Part shown: one piece after another, positions 30,195 through 47,210 of the stretch
Position numbering within the stretch: position 1 is the stretch's first letter
Layout: every line of letters starts with the position of its first letter
NCBI RefSeq assembly: GCF_001485435.1
Contig: NZ_BCMS01000001.1
Coordinates: 567,501-631,500 of the forward strand
Length of the DNA: 64,000 nt
Source of the DNA: Deinococcus grandis
Lineage (GTDB): Bacteria > Deinococcota > Deinococci > Deinococcales > Deinococcaceae
Reading direction: 5' to 3'
Program-made: the position numbers and the translations under genes
Notes under the pieces: model-generated
Told to the model about the DNA's origin: nothing
What the model saw: the letters and a program-made list of their open reading frames with translations, nothing else
Database searches by the model: none

Positions 30195-31361
30195 TCAGCG
30201 CCAGTGCTGCGCCGGGCGGCCCTGCGCGTCCTTCCAGGCGTCCCAGCCGTTCACGGGCCGCACGCAGACCATCGCGGCGGCCTCCGAGGCGGATTTCAGG
30301 TCCAGGTCGCGGGTGAGTTCCAGCCGGGCGTCGTCCAGGGGGCGCAGCGTTCCGTCGGCCACCCAGGCGTCCCGCCGCGCCATGAACTTCTGCCAGCCCG
30401 GCTCGTCCCGGCGGCGCGCCGCACACTGACTGCCCGCCAGCAGCCGCCACGTCCCGCCCGGCAGGTAGAGGGCCTGCGCCGCGCAGCCCAGCGCGCGGAA
30501 CGTGAAGCGCACACCCCCGGCCGCCTCTGCGCTGCCTGCAGGGGTCTGTGCGCCCAGCAGCACGTCCCGTTCCTGCTGCGTGATACGGACTCCGGTTGAA
30601 AGGTTTGCACAATCTTTCAACCCGAGCGGAGCGAGCGGGAGAGAAGCGGGTTCCAGACGTGGAGTTAACAGATCGGTGGAGTTCCGATCTGTTAACGAAA
30701 CAAACGGAATCCGTATGACGCGGTTCATCTCGGCGGCCGCCTGCGCCGCCAGCGCGAAGGACGCGATCCCGAACTGCCGCTGCACGTCCGCCACGACCGG
30801 GGTCTTCTCGCGCAGGATGCGCGCCTCGTCCAGGCGGCGCTGCTGCTGCGCCTGCACGCGCGCCACCGCCGCCCGCGCCCCATCGGCACGCCACACGGCC
30901 GGGTCGAACAGCAGCGCGAAATCATCCGCGAACGGTTGCGGCTCGCGGCCCAGTTCCAGACGCAGCACCTCGTGTTCCTCGAAGGTCCCGCCCGGCTGGT
31001 GCAGGCGGTCCAGCACGGCCCACACCCGCCCGTTCGTGAGGACCGCCCAGGGGGTCTTCTCGCTGGCGGCGTACGTGACGACCTGCTGGTAGTCCCGCGG
31101 GCCCAGCGTGACGGTCATGCCCTTGAGTTCCAGCGCGAACGTGCCGCTGCCCGCCCGGATCAGGAAGTCCGCGCGGTGCCCGGCGCCGTTCGTCTCCTCC
31201 GGCACGACCTCCGCCGGGTTCCAGATGTCGAACCCCGCCGCGTGCAGCAGCCGCAGCACGACGGCCTGCCGCACGATCGCCTCGCCGGGCGGGGGAGCGT
31301 GGGCCAGCCACGCCTGGATGTGCGTGACGGCCTCCTGAACGGCGTCGGTACGGCTGGACAT
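30195..31361 (-). CDS. HsdR N-terminal (PD-(D/E)XK nuclease-like) domain protein containing a translated repeat
   Basis: 388 aa. Residues 1-170 match the type I restriction enzyme R-protein N-terminal domain: EAIVRQAVVLRLLHAAGFDI, then RADFLIRAGSGTFALELKG (Asp and Glu-x-Lys of the nuclease core) and YQQVVTYAASEKTPWAVLTN. No helicase motor follows and no hsdM or hsdS is nearby, so it is a stand-alone family member, not a full restriction system. The middle, about residues 215-260 (from IRIPFVSLTDRNSTDLL to LSTGVRIT), is encoded by the short non-coding repeat at 30583-30716, read through without a stop. Downstream sequence resumes normal composition to the end. Confidence 0.72.
   Translation of the reverse strand: MSSRTDAVQEAVTHIQAWLAHAPPPGEAIVRQAVVLRLLHAAGFDIWNPAEVVPEETNGAGHRADFLIRAGSGTFALELKGMTVTLGPRDYQQVVTYAASEKTPWAVLTNGRVWAVLDRLHQPGGTFEEHEVLRLELGREPQPFADDFALLFDPAVWRADGARAAVARVQAQQQRRLDEARILREKTPVVADVQRQFGIASFALAAQAAAEMNRVIRIPFVSLTDRNSTDLLTPRLEPASLPLAPLGLKDCANLSTGVRITQQERDVLLGAQTPAGSAEAAGGVRFTFRALGCAAQALYLPGGTWRLLAGSQCAARRRDEPGWQKFMARRDAWVADGTLRPLDDARLELTRDLDLKSASEAAAMVCVRPVNGWDAWKDAQGRPAQHWR
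30583..30716. repeat. MITE-like short repeat, copy B (134 bp), inside a coding region
   Basis: The ends ATACGGACTCCG (30583-30594) and CGGAATCCGTAT (30705-30716) are inverted repeats. Internal AACAGATCGG and CCGATCTGTT form a 10-bp stem (30667-30693). Reverse-complemented, it aligns with copy A at 13204-13360 over both ends and the internal stem, differing mainly in the centre. Confidence 0.75.
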
Positions 31362-31420
31362 GTGCGCGGAGTCGACCAGCGACCCCGCGCCTGCACGGAC
31401 GGAAACGGGACCGACGAAAC

Positions 31421-31449
31421 CGCGCCCCCCGTGTGAACCGGGGGGCGCG
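31421..31449. terminator. Intrinsic terminator hairpin
   Basis: CGCGCCCCCC (31421-31430) pairs with GGGGGGCGCG (31440-31449), 10 bp perfect, directly after the DUF4384 gene on the minus strand. Confidence 0.75.
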
Positions 31450-31465
31450 CTGCCGGGTGCTGGTC

Positions 31466-32053
31466 TTAGCGGCCGACGCTGTAGCGGACGGTGTCGCTCG
31501 TCCAGTTCTGCTGGGGCACAGGCTGCTCGACGGGGTTCACGACGATGCTCAGCGCCTGCGCGAAGCCCGCCTGGGTCCTGGGCTGCACGGTGGCGAAGGT
31601 CTCGCCCTGGCGGTAGCTGCTGAGCTGGTCGAGGTCGAGCGGGGTGCGGCTGGCGATCACGAGGACCTTGTTGATGCCGCGCGGGCCGCTGATGTTGAAC
31701 ACGAAGTTGTCCCCCTGGGCCGGGAAGGTGCGGGTCTGCCCGGCGCGGACGTAGGCGCTGCCGCTCAGGCGGTTGGGGAGGATCTGGTCGGTGGTGCCGT
31801 CGGGGTTGATGTTGAACAGGTACACGTACGCGTCCTCGTTCACGGTGGTGCCGATGCTGATGCGGTCGCCGACGCGGTACACGGGGGTGCGGTCGCCGCT
31901 GGTGTCGCGGTCCACCCAGACCTTCACGCTCAGGTCGGTGGGGACGGGGTTCACGATGATGCTCTGCGCGCTCAGCTTGGGCGCGGCAAGGGCGGGGGTG
32001 GCGGCACCGAGGATGGAAGCGGTCAGGGCGAGCAGCAGGGCGGGCTTCTTCAT
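31466..32053 (-). CDS. Exported DUF4384-domain protein
   Basis: 195 aa with signal peptide MKKPALLLALTASILGAATP (cleavage near ALAAP). The mature part carries the DUF4384 pattern: VWVDRDTSGDRTPVYRVGDR, ISIGTTVNEDAYVYLFNINP, GTTDQILPNRLSGSAYV and a final SGPRGINKVLVIASRTPLDL. DUF4384 domains occur in envelope or kinase-linked bacterial proteins; no biochemical function is established. The ATG at 32053 is 6 nt after GGAG. It is followed by a strong terminator, and a 14-bp palindrome (32219-32232) lies about 165 bases upstream. Confidence 0.82.
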   Translation of the reverse strand: MKKPALLLALTASILGAATPALAAPKLSAQSIIVNPVPTDLSVKVWVDRDTSGDRTPVYRVGDRISIGTTVNEDAYVYLFNINPDGTTDQILPNRLSGSAYVRAGQTRTFPAQGDNFVFNISGPRGINKVLVIASRTPLDLDQLSSYRQGETFATVQPRTQAGFAQALSIVVNPVEQPVPQQNWTSDTVRYSVGR

Positions 32054-32267
32054 GGGGGGCTCCAGGGGACGGGCCGGATCTCCGCCGCGCGGTGATTCTC
32101 GCCGTGCGGGAGTGCGTGGAGACCGGGGGTGTTGTCCTGCCCTGAATGGTAAGGAAGGTCACCTGACGGGCGGTGAAGGCAGGCTGACTCAACATGAGCT
32201 GGAACGTGGCCCGGCTCATGATCGGCCGATCAGAATTCAGCTGGCCGGGTCAGAGGGGACAGCAGAA

Positions 32268-32296
32268 GCGGCCCGCCGGATCGCTCCGGGGGCCGC
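32268..32296 (-). terminator. Intrinsic terminator of tRNA-Gln
   Basis: On the minus strand GCGGCCC...GGGCCGC encloses an inner CCGGA/TCCGG stem, then TTC. It lies 7 bases after the tRNA 3' end. Confidence 0.65.
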
Positions 32297-32302
32297 CTAA
32301 TC

Positions 32303-32376
32303 TGGCAGGGATACTAGGATTCGAACCTAGACAAACAGATCCAAAATCTGTTGTGCTGCCATTACACCATATCCCT
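32303..32376 (-). tRNA. tRNA-Gln (anticodon TTG)
   Basis: 74 nt with encoded CCA. Acceptor AGGGATA/TATCCCT, D arm TGGTGTAATGGCAGCA, anticodon loop TTTTGGA with TTG, T arm TAGGTTCGAATCCTA. The rest of the 32054-32302 gap carries only the tRNA terminator, a 14-bp palindrome and the DUF4384 leader. Confidence 0.95.
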
Positions 32377-32412
32377 GTACTGCTGCCGAAACATGCGTTT
32401 CAGGCGGGTACG

Positions 32413-32438
32413 AGTATAGGGGTGCCCGGCGCCGCAGG

Positions 32439-32442
<4 letters not shown>
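32413..32442 (-). promoter_or_regulatory. Promoter of tRNA-Gln
   Basis: On the minus strand TTGACC (32437-32442), an 18-nt spacer and TATACT (32413-32418) lie about 37 nt before the tRNA. The -35 box overlaps the stop codon of the helicase gene. Confidence 0.75.
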
Positions 32443-35105
<2,663 letters not shown>

Positions 35106-35111
35106 CCCCAC

Positions 35112-35117
35112 AGTCTA
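35112..35117 (-). promoter_or_regulatory. -10 box TAGACT of the helicase gene
   Basis: On the minus strand TAGACT is 6 nt before the ATG at 35105, the same box and spacing as deoB. Confidence 0.55.
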
Positions 35118-35174
35118 GAGCCGCGCGCACACACGCAAGAGGGAAGCGCGTCACGGTCGCCCGCCCGCGCGGGG

Positions 35175-35180
35175 TAGACT
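35175..35180 (+). promoter_or_regulatory. -10 box TAGACT
   Basis: TAGACT is 12 nt before the ATG at 35193, a little further than at other genes, giving a very short leader. Confidence 0.4.
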
Positions 35181-35192
35181 GGACAGCAGTTC

Positions 35193-36341
35193 ATGACGAC
35201 TCCCGAACCGCCCACCGTGTTTGTCGTGACGTCCCAGGAAGCCCGCGCGCACGCGCTGCGGGCCCACCTGCCGCGCGTGAACGTCGTCCACGCCCCCCAC
35301 GCCGAATTCCTGATGCGCGAATCGCACGTCACCATCCCCGACGTCGCCCTGCTGTACACCGACACCCACGGCGTGCCCCTGCACCAGGTGCTGCCCATGC
35401 TCCGCCAGCGCGCCGAACTGGGCGGCACCCACTGGCTCGCCGTCGGCTCCCAGGGCCTGGGCGAGATGCTCGGCGCGGGCGCCGACGCCCTGATCAGCGA
35501 CGTCACGCCCCCCGAAGCCCTCGCGCTGCAGGTCCGCGCGCTGCTGGGCCGCGCGCAACAGTTCCGTGACACGCTGGGCCGCGTCGCCACCCTGCAGCGC
35601 CGCATGGACACCTGGGAGCACGAGGAACGCGTCCGCGACCAGCTGGTCCACATGCTCGTCCACGACCTGAAAAACCCCATCGCGGCCGTCATGGGCCTGC
35701 TGGAGATCGTGCAGGACGACCCCCGCGTGCCCGAGGACAACCGCGAACTGCTCAAGGTCGCCCGCGACGAGACCCAGCACCTGCTGCACCTCACCGTGAA
35801 CATGCTCGACGTCCGCAAGATCCAGGCGGGCAAGATGAACCTGAAACGCGAACTGATGTTCACTCCAATGTTCCGTGAGGTCGTCGACCTCGCCCGCGGG
35901 GACGTCGGCAGCGGCCTGCGCGACCGCCACATCCGCGTCGAGGTCGAACCCGACCTGAGCCCCGCCAGCGTCGACCCGGAAATCCTGCGCCGCGTCCTGG
36001 CGAACCTGATCAGCAACGCCCTGAAACACACCACCACCGGCGGCCTGATCCTCGTCGTCGTCAAGGGCACCCCCGACGCCGTGCAGGTCACCGTCCGCGA
36101 CGACGGCGAAGGCATCCCCGCCGACGACATCCCCAACCTGTTCGCCGCGTTCGAACAGTCCCGCCTGACCCTGCATGGCCGCTTCGACACCGGCATGGGC
36201 CTCGCGTTCTGCAAACTGGCCGTCGAGGAACACGGCGGGCAGATCTGGGTCGAATCCGAACGCGGCAAGGGCGCCACCTTCTACTTCACGCTCCCGCTGG
36301 CGCAGGACGCCGAGGACGACGACTTCGTCGAACTGGTGTAA
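35193..36341 (+). CDS. Sensor histidine kinase with pseudo-receiver input domain
   Basis: 382 aa, no TM helix, so cytoplasmic. Residues 5-120 have a receiver-like alternation of strands and helices (PTVFVVTSQEARAHALRAHL, PDVALLYTDTHG), but the phosphorylated Asp position appears to be Tyr55, so it is probably a pseudo-receiver. A coiled linker leads to HisKA with His157 (HMLVHDLKNPIAAVMGLLEI). HATPase_c follows: N box RRVLANLISNALKHTTTGG, G1 VTVRDDGEGIPADDIPNLF, G2 FDTGMGLAFCKLAVEEHGG. No response regulator gene is adjacent, so it is an orphan kinase. Confidence 0.85.
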   Translation: MTTPEPPTVFVVTSQEARAHALRAHLPRVNVVHAPHAEFLMRESHVTIPDVALLYTDTHGVPLHQVLPMLRQRAELGGTHWLAVGSQGLGEMLGAGADALISDVTPPEALALQVRALLGRAQQFRDTLGRVATLQRRMDTWEHEERVRDQLVHMLVHDLKNPIAAVMGLLEIVQDDPRVPEDNRELLKVARDETQHLLHLTVNMLDVRKIQAGKMNLKRELMFTPMFREVVDLARGDVGSGLRDRHIRVEVEPDLSPASVDPEILRRVLANLISNALKHTTTGGLILVVVKGTPDAVQVTVRDDGEGIPADDIPNLFAAFEQSRLTLHGRFDTGMGLAFCKLAVEEHGGQIWVESERGKGATFYFTLPLAQDAEDDDFVELV

Positions 36342-36364
36342 TCGGGCAGGGGAGAGGCGGCCGC

Positions 36365-37036
36365 TCAGGGCACCTCGGCCAGGGCTGGACCACCGGCGTA
36401 CAGGTCGATGTCCAGGCCCGCGCCGAGCGCCGCCAGTCGGCTCAGGTCCTCCCGCTCGATCGGTATGCCCCACATCTGTTCCGCGTAACCGCGGTACCCG
36501 ACCGTCACGCTGACGTCACAGGTATCAGCCAGTGTCCGGATGCGCGGCGCGGCCTCCTGCGTCAGATCCAGCAGGCGGGTCAGCTTGTCCTCGAACTCGC
36601 CGGGGCGGTCACCTTCGGGGCAGAGGGTCCAGCGGGTGAACGTCCGGCGTGATGGGCTGAAGCCGGGTCGTGTCCATTCGTCCCCGACGCTCCAGGCATC
36701 CGTGGGGTCCAGACCGGTGGCACGGGTGATGTCTTCGGCGCTGAGGGTCTCGCTGACGATGGACAACGCCACCCGCGCTCGCGCTGAAGCTCGCGCGCCC
36801 AGGATGTCCCAGCCGTCCGGTGTGGAGCGCACCATGACCACGAGGAAATAGTCCTCGCCCTGCGGCCTGAAGTGCACCTGCTGCACGTCACCGTCCAGCA
36901 GGACGCCGTGAACGCGTGGTTCGCCGTCGGTGGATTCGAGAACGTGCGGAGCAAAAAACTGGATGGTGGTGGCGCAGGTCGGTGAGCGGAGTTCTGCGAG
37001 GGCGGCCTGCTCGGCGGTCGGGTGGGGTGCGGGCAT
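36365..37036 (-). CDS. DUF4279-domain protein
   Basis: 223 aa, no signal or TM. The central and C-terminal part fits DUF4279: LSAEDITRATGLDPTDAWSV, an RRTFTRWTLCPEGDRPGEFE segment, and the ending LSRLAALGAGLDIDLYAGG. DUF4279 proteins are small soluble proteins of unknown function, sometimes encoded near toxin-immunity genes. Start ATG at 37036 with TATGGT 8 nt upstream. The gene is less uniformly G+C-rich than its neighbours toward its 5' end, so it may have been acquired. It is divergent from the nuo operon. Confidence 0.65.
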   Translation of the reverse strand: MPAPHPTAEQAALAELRSPTCATTIQFFAPHVLESTDGEPRVHGVLLDGDVQQVHFRPQGEDYFLVVMVRSTPDGWDILGARASARARVALSIVSETLSAEDITRATGLDPTDAWSVGDEWTRPGFSPSRRTFTRWTLCPEGDRPGEFEDKLTRLLDLTQEAAPRIRTLADTCDVSVTVGYRGYAEQMWGIPIEREDLSRLAALGAGLDIDLYAGGPALAEVP

Positions 37037-37044
37037 GTGGGATG

Positions 37045-37050
37045 ACCATA
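37045..37050 (-). promoter_or_regulatory. -10 box TATGGT
   Basis: On the minus strand TATGGT is 8 nt before the ATG of the DUF4279 gene. Confidence 0.4.
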
Positions 37051-37242
37051 CCTGTGCCTGACGGGTGGGTGGTGGGCTGTTCGTGGCTGCGTGTCGTGTG
37101 AACCGTGATAAAACAGGGGCGTACCAACAGTTTTATGAAGTGCAGTTCGTTTCAGGACTTCTCTTTTTTTCCAGATCCTAGTGCCGTTTTTCACGAGCAG
37201 TATGTGGTGAGGGGCGGCGCAGACGCAGAAAGGAGACCGACC
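37051..37242 (+). promoter_or_regulatory. Leader and promoter region of the nuo operon
   Basis: About 190 bases of unusually A/T-rich sequence for this genome, with a TTTTTTT run near 37165, ending in a strong Shine-Dalgarno AAAGGAG at 37229-37235. The nuo promoter must lie here, but no clear -35/-10 pair could be fixed. No tRNA, riboswitch or credible separate ORF is seen. Confidence 0.5.
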
Positions 37243-37602
37243 ATCGAATACGCCAACTTCGTCATCATGCTGCTCGTCGCGCTCGGCATCGGCATCGTCG
37301 CCGTGCTCGCCAGCGCCCTGCTGGGCCCCAAAAAGGCCAGCCGCACCAAACTCATGGCCTACGAAAGCGGCAACGACCCCGAACGCGGCGGCGTCGGCAC
37401 CGGCCAGCGCTTCCCGGTGCACTTCTACCTCGTGGCCATGCTGTTCATCATCTTCGACATCGAAACCGCCTTCTTCTACCCCCTGGCCGTCGCGTACCAG
37501 AAACTCATCCCCTTCGCCTTCTTCGAGGCCGTCACCTTCGTGCTCCTGCTGCTCGTCGGGTACGTCTACATCCTGAAGAAGAAGGTGCTGGAGTGGGCGT
37601 GA
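37243..37602 (+). CDS. nuoA: NADH-quinone oxidoreductase subunit A
   Basis: Membrane subunit of complex I with three TM helices: NFVIMLLVALGIGIVAVLAS, FYLVAMLFIIFDIETAFFYP (the conserved acidic loop and helix 2) and FFEAVTFVLLLLVGYVYILK, plus the YESGNDPERGGVG loop. The strong Shine-Dalgarno AAAGGAG ends 7 nt before an ATC codon at 37243 (product MEYANFVIM...), while no ATG, GTG or TTG stands at that spacing. In-frame GTGs at 37204 and 37207 lack a ribosome site and would add a non-conserved extension. ATC is therefore the favoured start, a rare initiation codon; the GTG starts are the alternative. First gene of nuoA-N. Confidence 0.88.
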   Translation: MEYANFVIMLLVALGIGIVAVLASALLGPKKASRTKLMAYESGNDPERGGVGTGQRFPVHFYLVAMLFIIFDIETAFFYPLAVAYQKLIPFAFFEAVTFVLLLLVGYVYILKKKVLEWA

Positions 37603-37726
37603 GGACTCGCTGCGATCGCCGTCTAACGGTCGAACCGTCCAAACGTCTGAGCGCTGGGACGCGGCTGGCTTCCTCCATGAGACCCTTTGACCTTTCGACA
37701 TTCAGACCTGCACCGGAGGTGCGCCC
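37603..37726. repeat. nuoA-nuoB spacer, similar to the nuoI-nuoJ spacer
   Basis: 124 non-coding bases. It shares ACCGTCnnAC-like and GTCTGAG elements and GACCCTTTGACC with TTCGAC runs with the spacer at 47099-47210. Each spacer ends in a CCGGAGG ribosome site. Confidence 0.5.
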
Positions 37727-38263
37727 ATGCCACTGAAGGAACTGTTCGAGAAGGACTGGCAGGAACTGGAGTCCGAGGGGATCCTGTTTTCCAGCCTGGA
37801 GAAGCTAGTCGCGTGGGGGCGGAGTAACAGCCTGTGGCCCGCGACGTTCGGGCTGGCGTGCTGCGCCATTGAGATGATGAGCTCCACCGACGGCCGCAAC
37901 GACCTGGCGCGCTTCGGGAGTGAGGTGTTTCGCGCGTCGCCCCGGCAGGCGGACGTGATGATCGTCGCGGGGCGCCTGAGCAAGAAGATGGCGCCGGTCA
38001 TGCGCCGCGTGTACGACCAGATGCCCGACCCGAAGTGGGTGATCAGCATGGGCGCCTGCGCCAGCAGTGGGGGCATGTTCAACAACTACGCGATCGTGCA
38101 GAACGTGGACAGCGTCGTGCCGGTGGACATCTTCGTGCCCGGCTGCCCCCCGCGCCCCGAGGCGCTGATCTACGCCGTGATGCAGCTTCAGAAGAAGGTG
38201 CGCGGCGAGGCCTTCGACGGGCTGGGCCAGCAGCTGCCGATGGTGGACGCATGGACCCGCTGA
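37727..38263 (+). CDS. nuoB: NADH-quinone oxidoreductase subunit B
   Basis: 178 aa peripheral-arm subunit that binds Fe-S cluster N2, the last electron donor to quinone. Cluster ligands: the Cys-Cys pair in FGLACCAIEMMSS, Cys in ISMGACASSGGMFNNY and Cys in VPGCPPRPEALIYA. ATG at 37727 preceded by CCGGAGG. Its 3' end overlaps nuoC by 13 bases. Confidence 0.97.
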   Translation: MPLKELFEKDWQELESEGILFSSLEKLVAWGRSNSLWPATFGLACCAIEMMSSTDGRNDLARFGSEVFRASPRQADVMIVAGRLSKKMAPVMRRVYDQMPDPKWVISMGACASSGGMFNNYAIVQNVDSVVPVDIFVPGCPPRPEALIYAVMQLQKKVRGEAFDGLGQQLPMVDAWTR

Positions 38264-38958
38264 AACCCGCAGACGCGAAACCCATGGGCCGCGAGGGCGT
38301 CGCGCAGTCCAGCACCAGCGCCGCGCCGGTCGTCCCGTCCCCGGTCCCGGTGATTCCGGCGGCGCCCAGCCGCGACGTGACCGGCCTGATCGCCGAGCTG
38401 GGCCTGACCGAGGACCACGCCGCTGAACCCACCGCCCTGGTCACGCCCGGCGACCTGCACCGCGCTGCGCAGGCCCTCAAGGACCACGGGTTCATGCTGA
38501 TGGACACCGTCGGCATTGACTACAGCACGTACACCGAAGCCCGACCCAAACGCTTCGCGGTGCTGCACAACATCTACCACCCGCGCGACCACCGCCGCCT
38601 CTTCCTGCGCGTGTGGCTGGACGACGGCGAGATGCTGCCCAGCCTGTACCCCATCTGGCGCGCCGCGAACTACCTGGAACGCGAGGTGTACGACCTGATG
38701 GGCGTCACCTTCACCGGGCACCCCGACCTGCGCAAGGTCCTCACGCCCGACGACCTCGAAGGGCACCCGCTGCGCAAGGACTTCCCGCTGGGCGAGACGC
38801 CCACCCTGTTCCGCGAGGGCCGCCACCTCGACCCGGCCGCGTTCCGCGCGGGCCTCACCGGGCGCGACGCGGGCCTCACCGGGTACCGCGGCGAACTCCG
38901 CCGGGGACGCGGCGAGGACCGCCTGCCGCCCGTCATGCCGGAAGGAGGGCCCAAGTGA
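38251..38958 (+). CDS. nuoC: NADH-quinone oxidoreductase subunit C
   Basis: 235 aa peripheral subunit that helps form the quinone site with NuoD. The signature YLEREVYDLMGVTFTGHPDL followed by GHPLRKDFPLGETPT is intact. A Pro/Ala/Ser-rich N-terminal extension of about 40 residues precedes the conserved domain, which starts near DVTGLIAELGLTEDHAAEP. The ATG at 38251 lies inside the end of nuoB. NuoC and NuoD are separate proteins here, not fused. Confidence 0.95.
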   Translation: MDPLKPADAKPMGREGVAQSSTSAAPVVPSPVPVIPAAPSRDVTGLIAELGLTEDHAAEPTALVTPGDLHRAAQALKDHGFMLMDTVGIDYSTYTEARPKRFAVLHNIYHPRDHRRLFLRVWLDDGEMLPSLYPIWRAANYLEREVYDLMGVTFTGHPDLRKVLTPDDLEGHPLRKDFPLGETPTLFREGRHLDPAAFRAGLTGRDAGLTGYRGELRRGRGEDRLPPVMPEGGPK

Positions 38959-39061
38959 TGTCGATGGTGGAAAGAAACCAGTTGATGGAACAGGCCCGCG
39001 AGGTCCTGCCGCTCCCCATCAACCATCACCCTTCACCCATCACCCTCACCGGAGGTGCGCG

Positions 39062-40272
<1,211 letters not shown>

Positions 40273-40276
<4 letters not shown>

Positions 40277-40680
40277 ACGCATTCGGTTTTCAGCGTGTTG
40301 AGCCAGGAGTCTGGCGCACGACTGAATTTGTGGCCGGAGAGGAAGTCGACTTTGATATTCGTGCGAGCAGTCTCTTGGAGTCGAAGTTAGCGCAAATTCA
40401 GGAGGTCTTTGCTCAGATCAAATCTTCTGAAAACAGGTACAGAACACTTGTGGCACATGACTTTGTGGTTGATGATCGCTGGTCGAATTGGTGTGGCATC
40501 GAGAATCCTGGGTTCGAAGCGTTGTATGAGTCTATGAAGTTGCGCTGGGTGGTTACGTCAACGAATGAAAGCAGTTTGTGGGGCTACATCCTCACTTATG
40601 AAAGTTTGCTTCCTGACTCAGTTGAATTACAGGGCTGGCTCGACTTCCAAGGTCAATTCATGCACACCGAAGTGGAATAA
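40273..40680 (+). CDS. Hypothetical low-G+C protein embedded in the nuo operon (135 aa)
   Basis: Not a complex I subunit. The GTG at 40273 overlaps the nuoD stop by 4 bases. Base composition differs sharply: two 60-base stretches counted gave 50% and 42% G+C, against far higher values around it, and third codon positions are often A or T. The protein is soluble and acidic with many aromatic residues (FQRVEPGVWRTTEFVAGEE, WSNWCGIENPGFEALYESM, SSLWGYILTYESLLPDSVE). The layout, a small alpha/beta domain ending in a WGYI...L.GWLDFQG strand pair, is reminiscent of small immunity-type families such as DUF2262, but no family can be assigned. Likely recent horizontal insertion. The following nuoE start is TTG, 11 bases after its stop. 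Confidence 0.7.
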
Positions 40681-40691
40681 GGGGATATATC

Positions 40692-42651
<1,960 letters not shown>

Positions 42652-42655
<4 letters not shown>

Positions 42656-43193
42656 GTGCTGTCCTGATCGCCGCGCAGGTTCTGGCGGGACTGGTGACGT
42701 TCGTGTGCCTGCACGAGCTGGGACACGTCCTGATGGCGCGGCGCTACGGGGACCGCTCGGCGCGGTTCACGCTGCTGGGCCGCCGGAACGGAGCGTGGAT
42801 CGTGGCGACCACCCACACGACCCTGGCCGACACGGACTCCTGGCCGGGCGTGAAGGTCGCGCTGGCCGGGCCGCTGTTCACCCGCCTGCTGGCCGAGGGG
42901 CTGGGGCTGCTGCTCGTGCTGGGCCTGACCCCGGCGGTCGCCCGGCCATTCGTGCTGACGGTGTTCCTGCTGTCCCGCACGGACTTCTGGCTGTACACCC
43001 TGCGGGACTTCGCCGCCGGGTACCTCGCGCGCCGGTCCCTGCCGGGCCGGGACATCGCGGACGCCGTGCGGGGCGGGGCGGCGCTGGTCGGGCGCAGTCA
43101 GGGGCAGCTGTTCGCGCTGCTGCTGGGCGTCTCGACGCTTGATCTGATCGTGGGCTGGCCGCGACTGGCCGCCACGTTGACTGGAGGTTCGCT

Positions 43194-43197
<4 letters not shown>
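42652..43197 (+). CDS. Small membrane protein with M50-like HELGH motif embedded in the nuo operon
   Basis: 181 aa. Helix 1 (VLIAAQVLAGLVTFVCL) runs straight into HELGHVLMARRYGD (His21, Glu22, His25), the HExxH arrangement of intramembrane M50/S2P-type zinc peptidases. Further hydrophobic helices follow (LLAEGLGLLLVLGLTPAVAR, FVLTVFLLSRTDFWLYTL). A possible third metal ligand is the Asp in SRTDFWLYTLRDF, although the usual NxxPxxxLDG motif is absent. The gene overlaps nuoF (ATGA) and nuoG (GTGA), so it is translated as part of the operon. It is not a known complex I subunit. Peptidase activity is an inference; a role in complex I assembly or quality control would fit the location. Confidence 0.65.
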
Positions 43198-46522
<3,325 letters not shown>

Positions 46523-46558
46523 TGCGCGCCTCCCCTCACCCCACCACAGGAGCCAACC

Positions 46559-47098
<540 letters not shown>

Positions 47099-47210
47099 GA
47101 GTCTGGATGAACCGTCTGACAGTCCAAGGGTCTCAGTGTCTGAGAAATCCTGCGCTCCCTGGACCCTTTGACCCTTCGACCTTTCGACTGGTGAGCGCCG
47201 GAGGCCGCCC
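47099..47210. repeat. nuoI-nuoJ spacer, similar to the nuoA-nuoB spacer
   Basis: 112 non-coding bases containing GAACCGTCTGAC, CAGTGTCTGAG and GACCCTTTGACCCTTCGACC with TTCGAC repeats, matching the spacer at 37603-37726 in order. It ends in GCCGGAGG before nuoJ. Confidence 0.5.

Noticed and set aside
30195..31361. Type I restriction-modification system
   Set aside because: Only an HsdR N-terminal-like domain is present; no helicase motor, hsdM or hsdS gene is in the neighbourhood.
37105..37242. Upstream in-frame extension of nuoA
   Set aside because: It crosses an A/T-rich leader and the Shine-Dalgarno sequence and is not conserved in the NuoA family.
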